Source: Rhizobium chutanense
Lineage (GTDB): Bacteria > Pseudomonadota > Alphaproteobacteria > Rhizobiales > Rhizobiaceae
Direction of reading: 5' to 3'
Assembly (NCBI RefSeq): GCF_002531935.1
Contig: NZ_NWSV01000009.1
Coordinates: 124,001 to 188,000, forward strand
Length of the DNA stretch: 64,000 bases
Numbering within the stretch: the first letter of the stretch is position 1; each line of letters begins with the position of its first letter. The notes under the pieces were generated by a model that saw nothing but the letters and a program-made list of their open reading frames with translations, was not told where the DNA came from and did not search any database. The position numbers and the translations under genes are program-made. Positions 1 through 7,721 of the stretch are shown one piece after another.

Positions 1-1
1 G

Positions 2-55
2 CGCAGCGGCGAGCGCGGATCGCCGATCGAGACGCTGATTAACCAATTGATATAA
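2..55 (+). CDS. possible 3' end of a plus-strand gene, truncated by the window edge
   Basis: One frame stays open from the window edge and ends with TAA at 53-55, giving a C-terminus of 17 residues that ends in Ile-Asn-Gln-Leu-Ile. The flagellin terminator begins only a few bases later, which would fit a convergent gene ending here. Seventeen codons are too few to identify a family or to exclude a chance open frame. Confidence 0.3.
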   Translation, partial: RSGERGSPIETLINQLI

Positions 56-87
56 AAGAAAGAACCGCGCCGTTTCGGGCGCGGTTC
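50..87 (-). terminator. intrinsic terminator of the last flagellin gene
   Basis: A perfect 10-bp stem (62-71 with 78-87) closes a 6-nt loop. On the minus strand it is followed by a T-rich run (TTTCTTTT). It lies about 60 bases past the stop codon of the flagellin at 150-1061. Confidence 0.75.
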
Positions 88-149
88 GGGAGGCTTTTCG
101 CTTGCGGCCGGACGGTGCCGCAAGATTCGGTCCAGCTTCAGCGCCGGGC

Positions 150-1061
150 TTAGCTGCGGAACAGCGTGAGGATGTTCTGAGCGCTGGAGTTGGCGATCGA
201 CAGCGACTGGATGGCCAGCTGCTGCTGGGTTTGCAATGCCGTCAGCTTACTCGATTCCTCTTCCATATCGGCATCGACGAGGCGGCCGACGCCCGAGTCG
301 ATCGAATCGCTCAGCGCTCCCACGAAGTTTTCCTGCAGGTCGATGCGGGTGGAAATCGAGCCGAGCTGCGATGCAGCCTTGGTCATCGCATTCAGGCCGG
401 CCTCGATCGACGTCAGGGCCATGGAGATCTCGACCGAGCCAAAGGTGCTGATGTCCATCGAGTAGATCGAACCGATCGTCCCATATGATGTGCCGATAAT
501 GCCGGAGCTCGTCTCGATGGCGCCGGTCGAGTCCATGCCGAAGAGAACGTTGCCCGTGGAGGTCGTGTCGAGAAGGTAGTCCGTCGTCTTGACCGAGACA
601 TTGCCGTTGCCGTCGCGGACAAAGGTGGAAACGACGCTCTTGGTGCCGTCAGCGCCGGCAACCCAGTTTTCACCGGAGAAGGAAGCCGACTGGGCAATGC
701 TGAGCAGCTGCTGCTGCAGCTGGCCGATTTCTTCCTGAACCTTGGTTTTGTCGACGCCCTTTTCGGTCGCGGCGACGATCTTCGCCTTGATTTCGCTGAT
801 GACGTCGATGGCACTGGACATTGCGGAGTAAGCGGTGTCGACCTTGGCTGCGCCGAGGCCGAGAGCGTCGGAAACGGCGGAAAGCGCCTTGTTGTCCGAA
901 CGCATGGTCGTTGCGATCGACCAATAGGCGGCGTTGTCGGCGGCCTTTTCGACACGGTAGCCTGACGATACGCGGTTCTGCGTCGATTCAAGGCCGTCGT
1001 TGATGCCGCGGAGTGTCTGAAGAGCGGCCATCGCCGCAACGTTCGTCAAAATGCTGGTCAT
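150..1061 (-). CDS. flaC: flagellin (third of three tandem copies)
   Basis: This 303-residue protein is a filament subunit. Its N-terminal part (about residues 1-140, starting MTSILTNVAAMAALQTLRG) and C-terminal part (about 225-303, ending ILTLFRS) are the conserved flagellin D0/D1 helices, which coil together in the filament core. The central part, about 140-220, is variable and rich in Ser and Thr and would be surface exposed. The length is typical of short rhizobial flagellins. It lies downstream of two close paralogues on the same strand but has its own leader and terminator. An SD-like AAGGGG lies upstream of the ATG. The letter flaC follows the usual rhizobial order and is less certain than the family call. 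Confidence 0.93.
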   Translation of the reverse strand: MTSILTNVAAMAALQTLRGINDGLESTQNRVSSGYRVEKAADNAAYWSIATTMRSDNKALSAVSDALGLGAAKVDTAYSAMSSAIDVISEIKAKIVAATEKGVDKTKVQEEIGQLQQQLLSIAQSASFSGENWVAGADGTKSVVSTFVRDGNGNVSVKTTDYLLDTTSTGNVLFGMDSTGAIETSSGIIGTSYGTIGSIYSMDISTFGSVEISMALTSIEAGLNAMTKAASQLGSISTRIDLQENFVGALSDSIDSGVGRLVDADMEEESSKLTALQTQQQLAIQSLSIANSSAQNILTLFRS

Positions 1062-1130
1062 GAAATGATTGCCCCTTGTTGGCAGGTGGAAAAAAGGGAC
1101 ATTCCGGAAAGCTACCGGGAACGGGGACCA

Positions 1131-1220
1131 GCCTCATGCCTGTTAACCGGCTCTTAAATTTGGTTAACCCGCCGTCTCGTTGACCTGAGAAAACAGCATT
1201 ATGGTTAATCGATCGTTAAC
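1131..1220 (-). promoter_or_regulatory. upstream control region of the third flagellin gene
   Basis: On the minus strand this region carries GTTAAC palindromes at 1215-1220, 1163-1168 and 1142-1147. The last is followed by AGGCATGA and, closer to the gene, by CCGGAATGTCCCTT. The same arrangement recurs upstream of the middle flagellin (2298-2322). No FliA-type promoter is evident; in rhizobia these genes are known to be activated through VisNR and Rem, so this is a candidate Rem-dependent promoter region. Confidence 0.4.
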
Positions 1221-1224
1221 AGAC

Positions 1225-1256
1225 ATTAAAAAAGCCGCGCTCCATCGAAGCGCGGC
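1225..1256 (-). terminator. intrinsic terminator of the middle flagellin gene
   Basis: A perfect 8-bp stem (1234-1241 with 1249-1256) is followed on the minus strand by TTTTTTAATG. A second 9-bp hairpin at 1268-1288 lies just before it, between the stop codon and the terminator, and has no T-run. Confidence 0.75.
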
Positions 1257-1306
1257 TCGATTTGGATGCCCGCCGGAGACCGGCGGGCAAATATTTCGGC
1301 GGGTTA

Positions 1307-2215
1307 TTAGCCGCGGAACAGCGAGAGGATGGTCTGCGAAGAGGAGTTCGCGATCGACAGCGACTGGACGGCCAGCTGCTGCTGGGTCTGCAGGGCGCTG
1401 AGCTTGGACGATTCTTCTTCCATGTCGGCGTCGACGAGACGGCCAACACCGGAGTCGATCGAGTCGCTGAGCGCGGAGACGAAGTTTTCCTGCAGTTCGA
1501 TGCGCTTGGAGATCGAGCCGAGAGCAGCGCCGGCGCTGGTCATGGACTTCAGAGCCGATTCAACGTTGGTCAGAGCCGTCTGGATTTCGCCGAGGGTGAA
1601 GTTGGTGATGTCCATTGCGTAGACAGAACCGGTCGCACCGTTCGAAGTACCGAGGATGCCCGTCGAGGTTTCGACCGCGCCGTTGCTCATGCCGAACAGC
1701 ACGTTGCCTGCGGAGGTGTCGTCGAGTACATAGTCGGTCATGACGACCGAAACGGCGTTGGAGCCGTCGCGGACGAAGGAGGCAACAACGTTCTTGGTGC
1801 CCGAAGCGCCGGCAACCCAGTTTTCACCGGAGAAGGAAGCCGACTGAGCGACGCTCAGAAGCTGCTGCTGCAGCTGGCTGATTTCTTCCTGGACCTTGGC
1901 CTTGTCGACGCCGTTTTCAGTGGCGGCAACGAGCTTCGCCTTGATGTCGCCGACGACGTCGATGGCGCTGTCCATGGCGGAGTAAGCGGTGTCGACCTTG
2001 GCGGCGCCGAGGCCGAGAGCGTCGGAAACGGCGGAAAGTGCCTTGTTGTCCGAACGCATGGTCGTTGCAATCGACCAGTAGGCAGCGTTGTCGGAAGCCT
2101 TGCCGACGCGATAGCCGGACGAAACGTGAGCCTGGGTCGTCTGGAGACCCTGGTTGACGCCGCGGAGAGTCTGGAGGGCTGCCATTGCAGCGTTATTGGT
2201 GTTGATGCTCGTCAT
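1307..2215 (-). CDS. flaB: flagellin (middle of three tandem copies)
   Basis: This 302-residue flagellin begins MTSINTNNAAMAALQTLRG and ends with the typical SQTILSLFRG C-terminus. The D0/D1 helices at both ends closely match those of its two neighbours. The central third differs and is rich in Ser, Thr and small residues. A conserved SD (AAGGGG) precedes the ATG. It has its own upstream control region and terminator, so it can be transcribed apart from the other two copies. The near identity of the ends suggests duplication within the cluster. Confidence 0.93.
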   Translation of the reverse strand: MTSINTNNAAMAALQTLRGVNQGLQTTQAHVSSGYRVGKASDNAAYWSIATTMRSDNKALSAVSDALGLGAAKVDTAYSAMDSAIDVVGDIKAKLVAATENGVDKAKVQEEISQLQQQLLSVAQSASFSGENWVAGASGTKNVVASFVRDGSNAVSVVMTDYVLDDTSAGNVLFGMSNGAVETSTGILGTSNGATGSVYAMDITNFTLGEIQTALTNVESALKSMTSAGAALGSISKRIELQENFVSALSDSIDSGVGRLVDADMEEESSKLSALQTQQQLAVQSLSIANSSSQTILSLFRG

Positions 2216-2289
2216 AGTTTGTTTGCCCCTTGTTGGCAGATTTTAAGAAGGGACATTCCGGATTTTCGGCCGGCCCACAGCGATCAGCA

Positions 2290-2362
2290 TCATGCCTGTT
2301 AACCATTCTCGTTAAGGTTAACTCGCCGTTTCGATGGGCCTAGAAAACAGCAAGATGGTTAA
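2290..2362 (-). promoter_or_regulatory. upstream control region of the middle flagellin gene
   Basis: GTTAAC motifs lie at 2317-2322 and 2298-2303. The second is followed by AGGCATGA and then CCGGAATGTCCCTT, as in the leader of the third flagellin. The shared GAAAACAGCA stretch just upstream (near 2343) shows that the duplication included the promoter region. Confidence 0.4.
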
Positions 2363-2433
2363 GGAAAGCTAAATTGAAATTGAAAATAACGTAAAAATAT
2401 CGGGCACTTAGATGGATTTTCATTAACCTTATC

Positions 2434-2472
2434 TTAAAACATTTCGCGGCCGGGGATGACCCGGCCGCGAAA
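2434..2472 (-). terminator. probable terminator of the first flagellin gene
   Basis: A 13-bp perfect stem (2442-2454 with 2460-2472) closes a 5-nt loop 26 bases past the stop codon. On the minus strand it is followed by a short T-rich stretch (GTTTTAAG), so termination here is probable rather than certain. Confidence 0.6.
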
Positions 2473-2497
2473 CCTGGAAACCTTGTGCCGACCGGTC

Positions 2498-3403
2498 TTA
2501 GCGGAACAGCGACAGGATGTTCTGCGAAGAGGAGTTCGCGATCGACAGCGACTGGATCGCCAGCTGCTGCTGGGTCTGCAGGGCGCTGAGCTTGGACGAT
2601 TCCTCTTCCATGTTTGCATCGACGAGGCGGCCGATACCGGAGTCGATCGAGTCGCTGAGCGCGGAGACGAAGGTGTCCTGGTTGTCGATACGCTTGGAGA
2701 GCGAGCCGAGAGCGGCGCCGGCGCTGGTCATGGACTTCAGAGCCGATTCGACGTTGGTCAGAGCCGACTGGATCTGGCCGGCGGTGAAGTTGGTGATGTC
2801 CATCGAGTAGATCGAACCGGTCGCGCCATTCGACGTACCGAGGATACCCGTCGAGGTTTCGACCGAACCGCCGCTCATGCCGAACAGCACGTTGCCCGCA
2901 GAGCCGCTGTCGAGAACATAGTCGGTCGTGGTGACCGAAACGGCGTTGGAACCGTCGCGGACGAAGGAGGAAACGACGCTCTTGGTGCCGGAAGCGCCGG
3001 CGACCCAGTTTTCGCCGTTGAAGGAAGCCGACTGAGCGACGCTGAGAAGCTGCTGCTGCAGCTGGCCGATTTCTTCCTGGACCTTGGCCTTGTCGACGCC
3101 GTTTTCAGTGGCGGCAACCAGCTTGGCCTTGATATCGCCGACGACGTCGATGGCGCTGTCCATGGCGGTGTAAGCGGTGTCGACCTTGGCAGCACCCATG
3201 CCGAGAGCGTCGGAGACGGCGGAAAGTGCCTTGTTGTCCGAACGCATGGTCGTTGCGATCGACCAGTAAGCCGCGTTGTCGGAAGCCTTTTCGACGCGGT
3301 AACCCGACGAAACGTGGCTCTGCGTGCTGCCGAGGTTCTGGTTGACGTTGCGCAGCGTCTGGAGAGCGGCCTGTGCGGAAGTGTTGGTGTTAATGCTCGT
3401 CAT
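2498..3403 (-). CDS. flaA: flagellin (first of three tandem copies)
   Basis: This 301-residue flagellin begins MTSINTNTSAQAALQTLRN and ends SQNILSLFR. N- and C-terminal D0/D1 helices are conserved with the two downstream copies, and the central region from about residue 140 to 220 is variable and Ser/Thr-rich. An SD (AGGGG) sits 8 bases before the ATG. In rhizobia the first flagellin of the array is usually the major filament subunit, but expression cannot be judged from sequence. Its leader shares the CATGAAGCTGGTCC segment with the third flagellin but lacks the GTTAAC pair. Confidence 0.93.
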   Translation of the reverse strand: MTSINTNTSAQAALQTLRNVNQNLGSTQSHVSSGYRVEKASDNAAYWSIATTMRSDNKALSAVSDALGMGAAKVDTAYTAMDSAIDVVGDIKAKLVAATENGVDKAKVQEEIGQLQQQLLSVAQSASFNGENWVAGASGTKSVVSSFVRDGSNAVSVTTTDYVLDSGSAGNVLFGMSGGSVETSTGILGTSNGATGSIYSMDITNFTAGQIQSALTNVESALKSMTSAGAALGSLSKRIDNQDTFVSALSDSIDSGIGRLVDANMEEESSKLSALQTQQQLAIQSLSIANSSSQNILSLFR

Positions 3404-3837
3404 AAATCTGTCCCCTGGAAACTAGATACAAAAAGGAGGACATACCGGACTGTAGTACCGGCGATGACGGACCAGCTTCATGCTACTCGGCGCCTTTTTT
3501 TTGTTTGGCCCAAACCCGTCATGTCCAGGGCAATCTCGCAGCCAATGCTTGCCAACTTCTTAAAAATGAAGCGCCCGCACCGGCTCCTTACATCGCATAG
3601 TTAATGCCGGCTGAATCTATTCCTCCGCATGCTAACATACGGGGAAAGAAACCGTTTTCTGTCCGAAAAGAAAGCGTCTCCATGCGACGCACCGGTTTCA
3701 AGCAAGCTTCGCATGTCAATGTGGCAGCCGCCGGGAGAGCATCATCGGATCGATCCACCTGTTTTCGGTGGAGGACGGCTCCTGCCCGCCCGGCGATCGA
3801 CAGCCATGCCAGAAGATTTCCTTTACGGAGTTGGGTT
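3404..3837. promoter_or_regulatory. divergent intergenic region between flaA and the glycosyltransferase gene
   Basis: These 434 bases hold no gene I can support. The flaA side carries the CCGG and GCATGA segments shared with the other flagellin leaders, plus an A/T tract of eight at 3496-3503. The other side should carry the promoter of the gene at 3838. A plus-strand frame is open here upstream of 3838, but its composition and lack of family similarity argue that it is not coding. Confidence 0.4.
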
Positions 3838-5754
3838 TTGAACAGCAAAGTTTCGTTCTCTGCGGCATCCAGAGACTACCAGGCGGGCCGCTACACACAG
3901 TCCTTGGCGACGCTCAACCAGCTCATGGATATCCAGCAGGACGCCAAGACCTACGCGCTGCTGGCCAAAAACCTCGTGCAGCTCGGCTTCAAGGCCGATG
4001 CTGCGAAAGCCTATGGTCTGGCCGGCAATTGCGAAGGACCGAATGCCTACGAATACCAGAAACAGGCTGCCAAGCTGCATTACGAGACCGGCAACGAGGA
4101 CGATGCGCTGCTGATCGCCATGCGAAACCTCGCCAAGGCACAGGAAGACCCGGAACTCGCCTTCATCATCACCGCGATCTATCTGAAGCGCCAGCAGCGG
4201 GATATCATTCGCCCGTTCAAGACGGTGCTGTCACAGAGTGCCAATCCCGATCATATGCGCCTCGCCGCCCTGCTGCTCAGCGACGATCTGAACGACGCAA
4301 CCAACCAGAGCCTCTCGCGCAACCTCTTCAAGCGGTTTCCCGGCAATCACGCATTCCGCTTTCTGCATCTCGTTTTCGCCCGCGAATTCAATGAGTTCGA
4401 AGAGGCCAGCAAGCATCAGGCGGTGATCGACGCTGCACTTGCAAAGGGCGATCTCGAGATCCTGCGCAAGGATAACCCGTTCTATCATCTGCACTGGTGC
4501 GGCAACGAAGACCACAACCGCTATGCAACGATCGGCACCACCCCCCTTAATCCGGAACGGGTGGCCTTCCGCCGCAACCAGCCGCACAGCTGGTCGAACA
4601 AGATCCGGATCGGCTACATGTCATCGGACTTCTGGGATCGCCACGCGACAATGAAGCTCCTTCAGCGCATCCTGGAACTGCACGACAAAGACCGGTTCGA
4701 GGTGACGCTCTTCTGCCATACGGGTCCGGAACACCTGAAGCACAACGAGACCGACCGCAGCCGCTGGGGCCGGATCGTCGACATTCACGGCTACTCCGAC
4801 CAAGCGGTGCTGGCGGTCGTGCGCGAGCATAATATCGACATCATGGTCGACCTGAAGGGCCATACCTCCGGCAGCCGCGCGACAGCCTTCAACCTGCCGC
4901 TGGCGCCGGTGCATGTCGGCTGGCTCGGTTTTCCCGGCAGCACCGTCAATATCGACCTCGACTACGTCATCGGCGACCATTCGGTATTGCCCGAGGTGGC
5001 CAAGCCCTTCTACCATGAGAAATTCTGCCGGCTGCCGGAAAGCTATCAGCCGAACGACCCGATGCACCGTCCGAAGCCGCGCGCTGTCACCCGCGAGCAG
5101 CTCGGTCTGCCGGAAGACGCCTTCATCTTCGCGTCCTTCAACGGCAACCGCAAGATTACGCCTGAGGTCGTCCATAGCTGGTGCCGTATTCTCAAGCGCG
5201 CGTCGAACAGCGTGCTTTGGCTGATGGCGAACACACCGCGCAACCAGGCAAACCTCTCGAAGCAATTCCAGGCGGCGGGCATTTCGCCGAAGCGGATCAT
5301 CTTCTGCCCGCGCGCTCACTATGAAGACCACATCGACCGCCAGCAGGCGGCGGATATCGGCATCGATACCTTCCCGGTCAACGGCCATACGACCACCTCG
5401 GAGCAGCTTTGGGGCGGCCTGCCGGTGCTAACCGTCAAAGGCACCAACTTCGCCTCGCGCGTCAGCGAGAGCCTGCTGAGAGCCATCGATCTGCCTGAGC
5501 TCGTGGCAGACGACCTGCAGGCCTACGAGGACCTTGCCGTCGAGCTGGCCGAAAATCCCGGGCGGATCGCCGAATACAAGGCACACCTCAAGGAGAAGCG
5601 CTATATCGCGCCGCTCTTCGATGCCGAACGCTTCTGCGATCATTTGGAGCGGGCCTATGAAATCATGGCCGAGCGCGCCAAGCAGGGTCTCGCACCCGAC
5701 CACATGGACATTGCGGCGCTGCCGCCACGCACGGCGCCGTTTGCGGCCGAGTGA
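3838..5754 (+). CDS. TPR-containing O-GlcNAc transferase-like (SPINDLY-type) glycosyltransferase
   Basis: The protein has 638 residues from a TTG start at 3838 that has CGGAG seven bases upstream; the frame is open further up but without a good start. Residues 1 to about 210 are helical TPR-like repeats. From about 250 the C-terminal half matches the OGT/SPINDLY catalytic fold (GT41): RIGYMSSDFWDRHATM, then DIMVDLKGHTSGSRATAF, then a HTTTSEQLWGGLPVLT segment near residue 516 that forms part of the UDP-sugar site. Such enzymes transfer sugars to Ser or Thr of proteins in the cytoplasm. Its position next to three Ser/Thr-rich flagellins suggests flagellin as substrate, as is known for other flagellar glycosyltransferases; this is inference. 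A strong terminator follows the stop codon. Confidence 0.85.
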   Translation: MNSKVSFSAASRDYQAGRYTQSLATLNQLMDIQQDAKTYALLAKNLVQLGFKADAAKAYGLAGNCEGPNAYEYQKQAAKLHYETGNEDDALLIAMRNLAKAQEDPELAFIITAIYLKRQQRDIIRPFKTVLSQSANPDHMRLAALLLSDDLNDATNQSLSRNLFKRFPGNHAFRFLHLVFAREFNEFEEASKHQAVIDAALAKGDLEILRKDNPFYHLHWCGNEDHNRYATIGTTPLNPERVAFRRNQPHSWSNKIRIGYMSSDFWDRHATMKLLQRILELHDKDRFEVTLFCHTGPEHLKHNETDRSRWGRIVDIHGYSDQAVLAVVREHNIDIMVDLKGHTSGSRATAFNLPLAPVHVGWLGFPGSTVNIDLDYVIGDHSVLPEVAKPFYHEKFCRLPESYQPNDPMHRPKPRAVTREQLGLPEDAFIFASFNGNRKITPEVVHSWCRILKRASNSVLWLMANTPRNQANLSKQFQAAGISPKRIIFCPRAHYEDHIDRQQAADIGIDTFPVNGHTTTSEQLWGGLPVLTVKGTNFASRVSESLLRAIDLPELVADDLQAYEDLAVELAENPGRIAEYKAHLKEKRYIAPLFDAERFCDHLERAYEIMAERAKQGLAPDHMDIAALPPRTAPFAAE

Positions 5755-5769
5755 GGCTTTCCGAGATGG

Positions 5770-5809
5770 AATACCCGCTGAGGCGATCCTGTTCGCCTCA
5801 GCGGGTATT
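5770..5809. terminator. bidirectional terminator between convergent genes
   Basis: A perfect 17-bp stem (5770-5786 with 5793-5809) with a 6-nt loop lies between the glycosyltransferase stop and the Lrp-type gene stop. It is followed by TTTACC on the plus strand and by TCCATC on the minus strand. It reaches into the stop codon of the minus-strand gene. Confidence 0.7.
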
Positions 5810-6288
5810 TACCTCTTTGCGATCAGTTCACGCCCGATACGTTTAGGCGGCTCTCGGCGCAGAACGATGGCCGTCGTGACCGAGCCATAACGCGCAACGG
5901 CATCGACGATGCTTTCAAGGTCGGCCGGCGTGGGAACAATGACTTTCAGGTGAAAACAATCCTCTCCTGTCAGCCTTAGAACCTCGATGATCTCAGGCAT
6001 GTCGGAAAATTGCTTCAGGCATGTCTTGATATGCTCGTGCGTGGTGCGCAGGCGAATAACGGCCATCATGCCAAGCCCGACGGCGGCGGGGTCGATGACG
6101 GCTCTGTATGCCTCGATGATACCGCGTTCTTCAAGCCGTTTGAGACGCTCCGACGTGGCCGGCTGGGAAAGGCCGACCTTCCTTCCGAGCTCGGAGACGC
6201 TGATTCGTCCATCATCCTGCAAGACTTCGATGATGGCGATGTCGGTCGGATCGAGATCCGGTGTGGTATCGGTGCGCTTTGCCATCAA
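5809..6288 (-). CDS. Lrp/AsnC family transcriptional regulator
   Basis: This 159-residue protein has the two-domain layout of Lrp/AsnC regulators. The N-terminal winged helix-turn-helix (about residues 13-62) includes the recognisable GRISVSELGRKVGLSQPATSERLKRLEERG, here named by its parts DGRISVSELGRKVGLS and SERLKRLEERGII. The C-terminal RAM ligand-binding and oligomerisation domain runs from about 72 to 150 and includes LTGEDCFHLKVIV. Family members sense amino acids and bind DNA as dimers to octamers. It is divergent from the hydrolase gene at 6390, its likeliest target. A role in flagellar control is possible from position only. Confidence 0.9.
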   Translation of the reverse strand: MMAKRTDTTPDLDPTDIAIIEVLQDDGRISVSELGRKVGLSQPATSERLKRLEERGIIEAYRAVIDPAAVGLGMMAVIRLRTTHEHIKTCLKQFSDMPEIIEVLRLTGEDCFHLKVIVPTPADLESIVDAVARYGSVTTAIVLRREPPKRIGRELIAKR

Positions 6289-6389
6289 CCTTCAATCTAT
6301 CGGATGAGCCCGTACTTTTCCGATAGATGCCAATTTGGTTCGCAGGTGTAAACCGCCATACTTCCGCCGTAGCAAAGACGGGGCGAGAT

Positions 6390-6923
6390 ATGACCGAATT
6401 CATTCATCTGCCGGGCATCGGCAATTCCGGAAACACGCACTGGCAGAGCCGTTGGGAGGATGCCAATCCAGCTATTCGCCGTTTTGCGCCGACGAGCTGG
6501 GATCAGCCGGATCTTTCCGACTGGATCGAAGCCTTGGACCAAGCGGTGAACAGAGCCAAAACACCACCTGTTCTCGTGGCGCATAGTCTTGCCTGCCTGC
6601 TTGTGGCACATTGGCACCAGCGCGCGCCTTCGCCGATCAGGGGAGCGTTCCTCGCCGCCGTGCCAGACCCTCTGTCTTCGCGCTTTCCTGCGGACGCTGC
6701 AGGCTTTGCAGATGTACCGCAAACGCAGTTCGGCTTTCGATCGCTGATCGTCGCAAGCACCAACGATCCCTATGGTTCGCTGCCCTATGCCGAAACGCGG
6801 GCAAAGCAATGGGGCAGCGAGTTGAAAATCATCGGCGCGGCCGGTCACATCAATGGCCAAAGCGATCTGGGCGACTGGCCCGAAGGCCTGGCATTGCTGA
6901 TGGATTTCGCGAGCCGCGCATAG
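6390..6923 (+). CDS. RBBP9/YdeN family alpha/beta hydrolase
   Basis: This 177-residue protein belongs to the small serine hydrolases of the YdeN/RBBP9 type. The start MTEFIHLPGIGNSG matches the family, including the loop after strand one. The nucleophile is probably Ser66 in LVAHSLACLLV, a family variant of the usual GxSxG with His in place of Gly. The GHINGQSDLGDWPEG segment near residue 151 supplies the catalytic His. The substrate is unknown. The gene is divergent from the Lrp-type regulator and ends convergently with fliP. Confidence 0.85.
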   Translation: MTEFIHLPGIGNSGNTHWQSRWEDANPAIRRFAPTSWDQPDLSDWIEALDQAVNRAKTPPVLVAHSLACLLVAHWHQRAPSPIRGAFLAAVPDPLSSRFPADAAGFADVPQTQFGFRSLIVASTNDPYGSLPYAETRAKQWGSELKIIGAAGHINGQSDLGDWPEGLALLMDFASRA

Positions 6924-6938
6924 CAGGAACCGCTCTGT

Positions 6939-6977
6939 CGAGGAACCGAAGTTCCTCGCGGCCAAAGCAAAGGCCGC
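6939..6977. terminator. two small hairpins between convergent genes
   Basis: An 8-bp stem with CGAA loop (6939-6946 with 6951-6958) is followed by a 6-bp stem (6958-6963 with 6972-6977). Neither has a T-run, so they may only protect 3' ends of the hydrolase and fliP transcripts. Confidence 0.3.
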
Positions 6978-6983
6978 AGCCGG

Positions 6984-7721
6984 TCAGTGGAACGAGCGCA
7001 CCAGGCTGCCGACGAGCAGGTTCCAGCCGTCGATCAGCACGAAGAAGAGAATTTTGAAGGGCAGCGAGATCGATGTCGGCGGCAGCATCATCATGCCCAT
7101 CGCCATGGTGATGGTGGCGACGATCAGGTCGATGACGAGGAACGGCAGCACGACGAGAAAGCCGATCTCGAAACCGCGGCGAATCTCGGAAATCATGAAG
7201 GCCGGGATCAGCACGCGGTAGTCGATCGGATCGGTCGTCTGGATGTTCTGGCCGCGTTCGCGCGCCAGATCGACAAAGAGCGCCAGATCCTTGTCGCGCG
7301 TGTTGGCCGCCATGAAGGTGCGGAAGGGTTCGGCGATACGCTGGACCGACTCGGTCTCGTTGATCTGGTTGGCAAGCAGCGGCTGCACGCCGTTCTGCCA
7401 GGCCTGATCGAAGGTCGGCGACATGACGTAGAAGGTCATGAACAGCGACAGCGACAGCAGGATCATGTTGGAAGGCGTCGAGGAGAGGCCCATGCCCGAG
7501 CGCAGGATCGAGAAGGCGATGATGAAGCGCGGGAAGCTCGTCACCATGATCAGGATGCCCGGCGCGACCGAAAGAACGGTCAGCAGGCCGAATGTGCGGA
7601 TGATCCAGGCGGCGACGGAGCCATCGACCGGCACGTTCAACAAGTCAGTCGGCAGCTGCTGTGCCACCGCCAGTTCCGGCACCACCATCATGGCGGCAAG
7701 GAAAACTATGAGACGAATCAT
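6984..7721 (-). CDS. fliP: flagellar type III export gate protein FliP
   Basis: The protein has 245 residues, the usual FliP length. It has an N-terminal signal-like segment (residues 1-20, cleaved in FliP homologues), followed by hydrophobic helices near 40-75, 80-100 and 185-240. The conserved FPRFIIAFSILRSGMG and MGMMMLPPTSISLPFK stretches identify the family. FliP forms the core of the export gate in the inner membrane together with FliQ and FliR, which are not in this window. The start overlaps the end of fliL by 4 bases, so the two are translationally coupled at the end of the flgB-fliP operon. Confidence 0.96.
   Translation of the reverse strand: MIRLIVFLAAMMVVPELAVAQQLPTDLLNVPVDGSVAAWIIRTFGLLTVLSVAPGILIMVTSFPRFIIAFSILRSGMGLSSTPSNMILLSLSLFMTFYVMSPTFDQAWQNGVQPLLANQINETESVQRIAEPFRTFMAANTRDKDLALFVDLARERGQNIQTTDPIDYRVLIPAFMISEIRRGFEIGFLVVLPFLVIDLIVATITMAMGMMMLPPTSISLPFKILFFVLIDGWNLLVGSLVRSFH

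Noticed and set aside
150..3603. FliA (sigma-28) promoters upstream of the flagellin genes
   Set aside because: No TAAA/GCCGATAA-type match was seen, and rhizobia are not known to use FliA for flagellin genes.
3604..3837. N-terminal extension of the glycosyltransferase frame up to base 3604
   Set aside because: The extension has random-looking composition and overlaps the flaA promoter region. The TTG at 3838 has a good SD and fits the TPR start.
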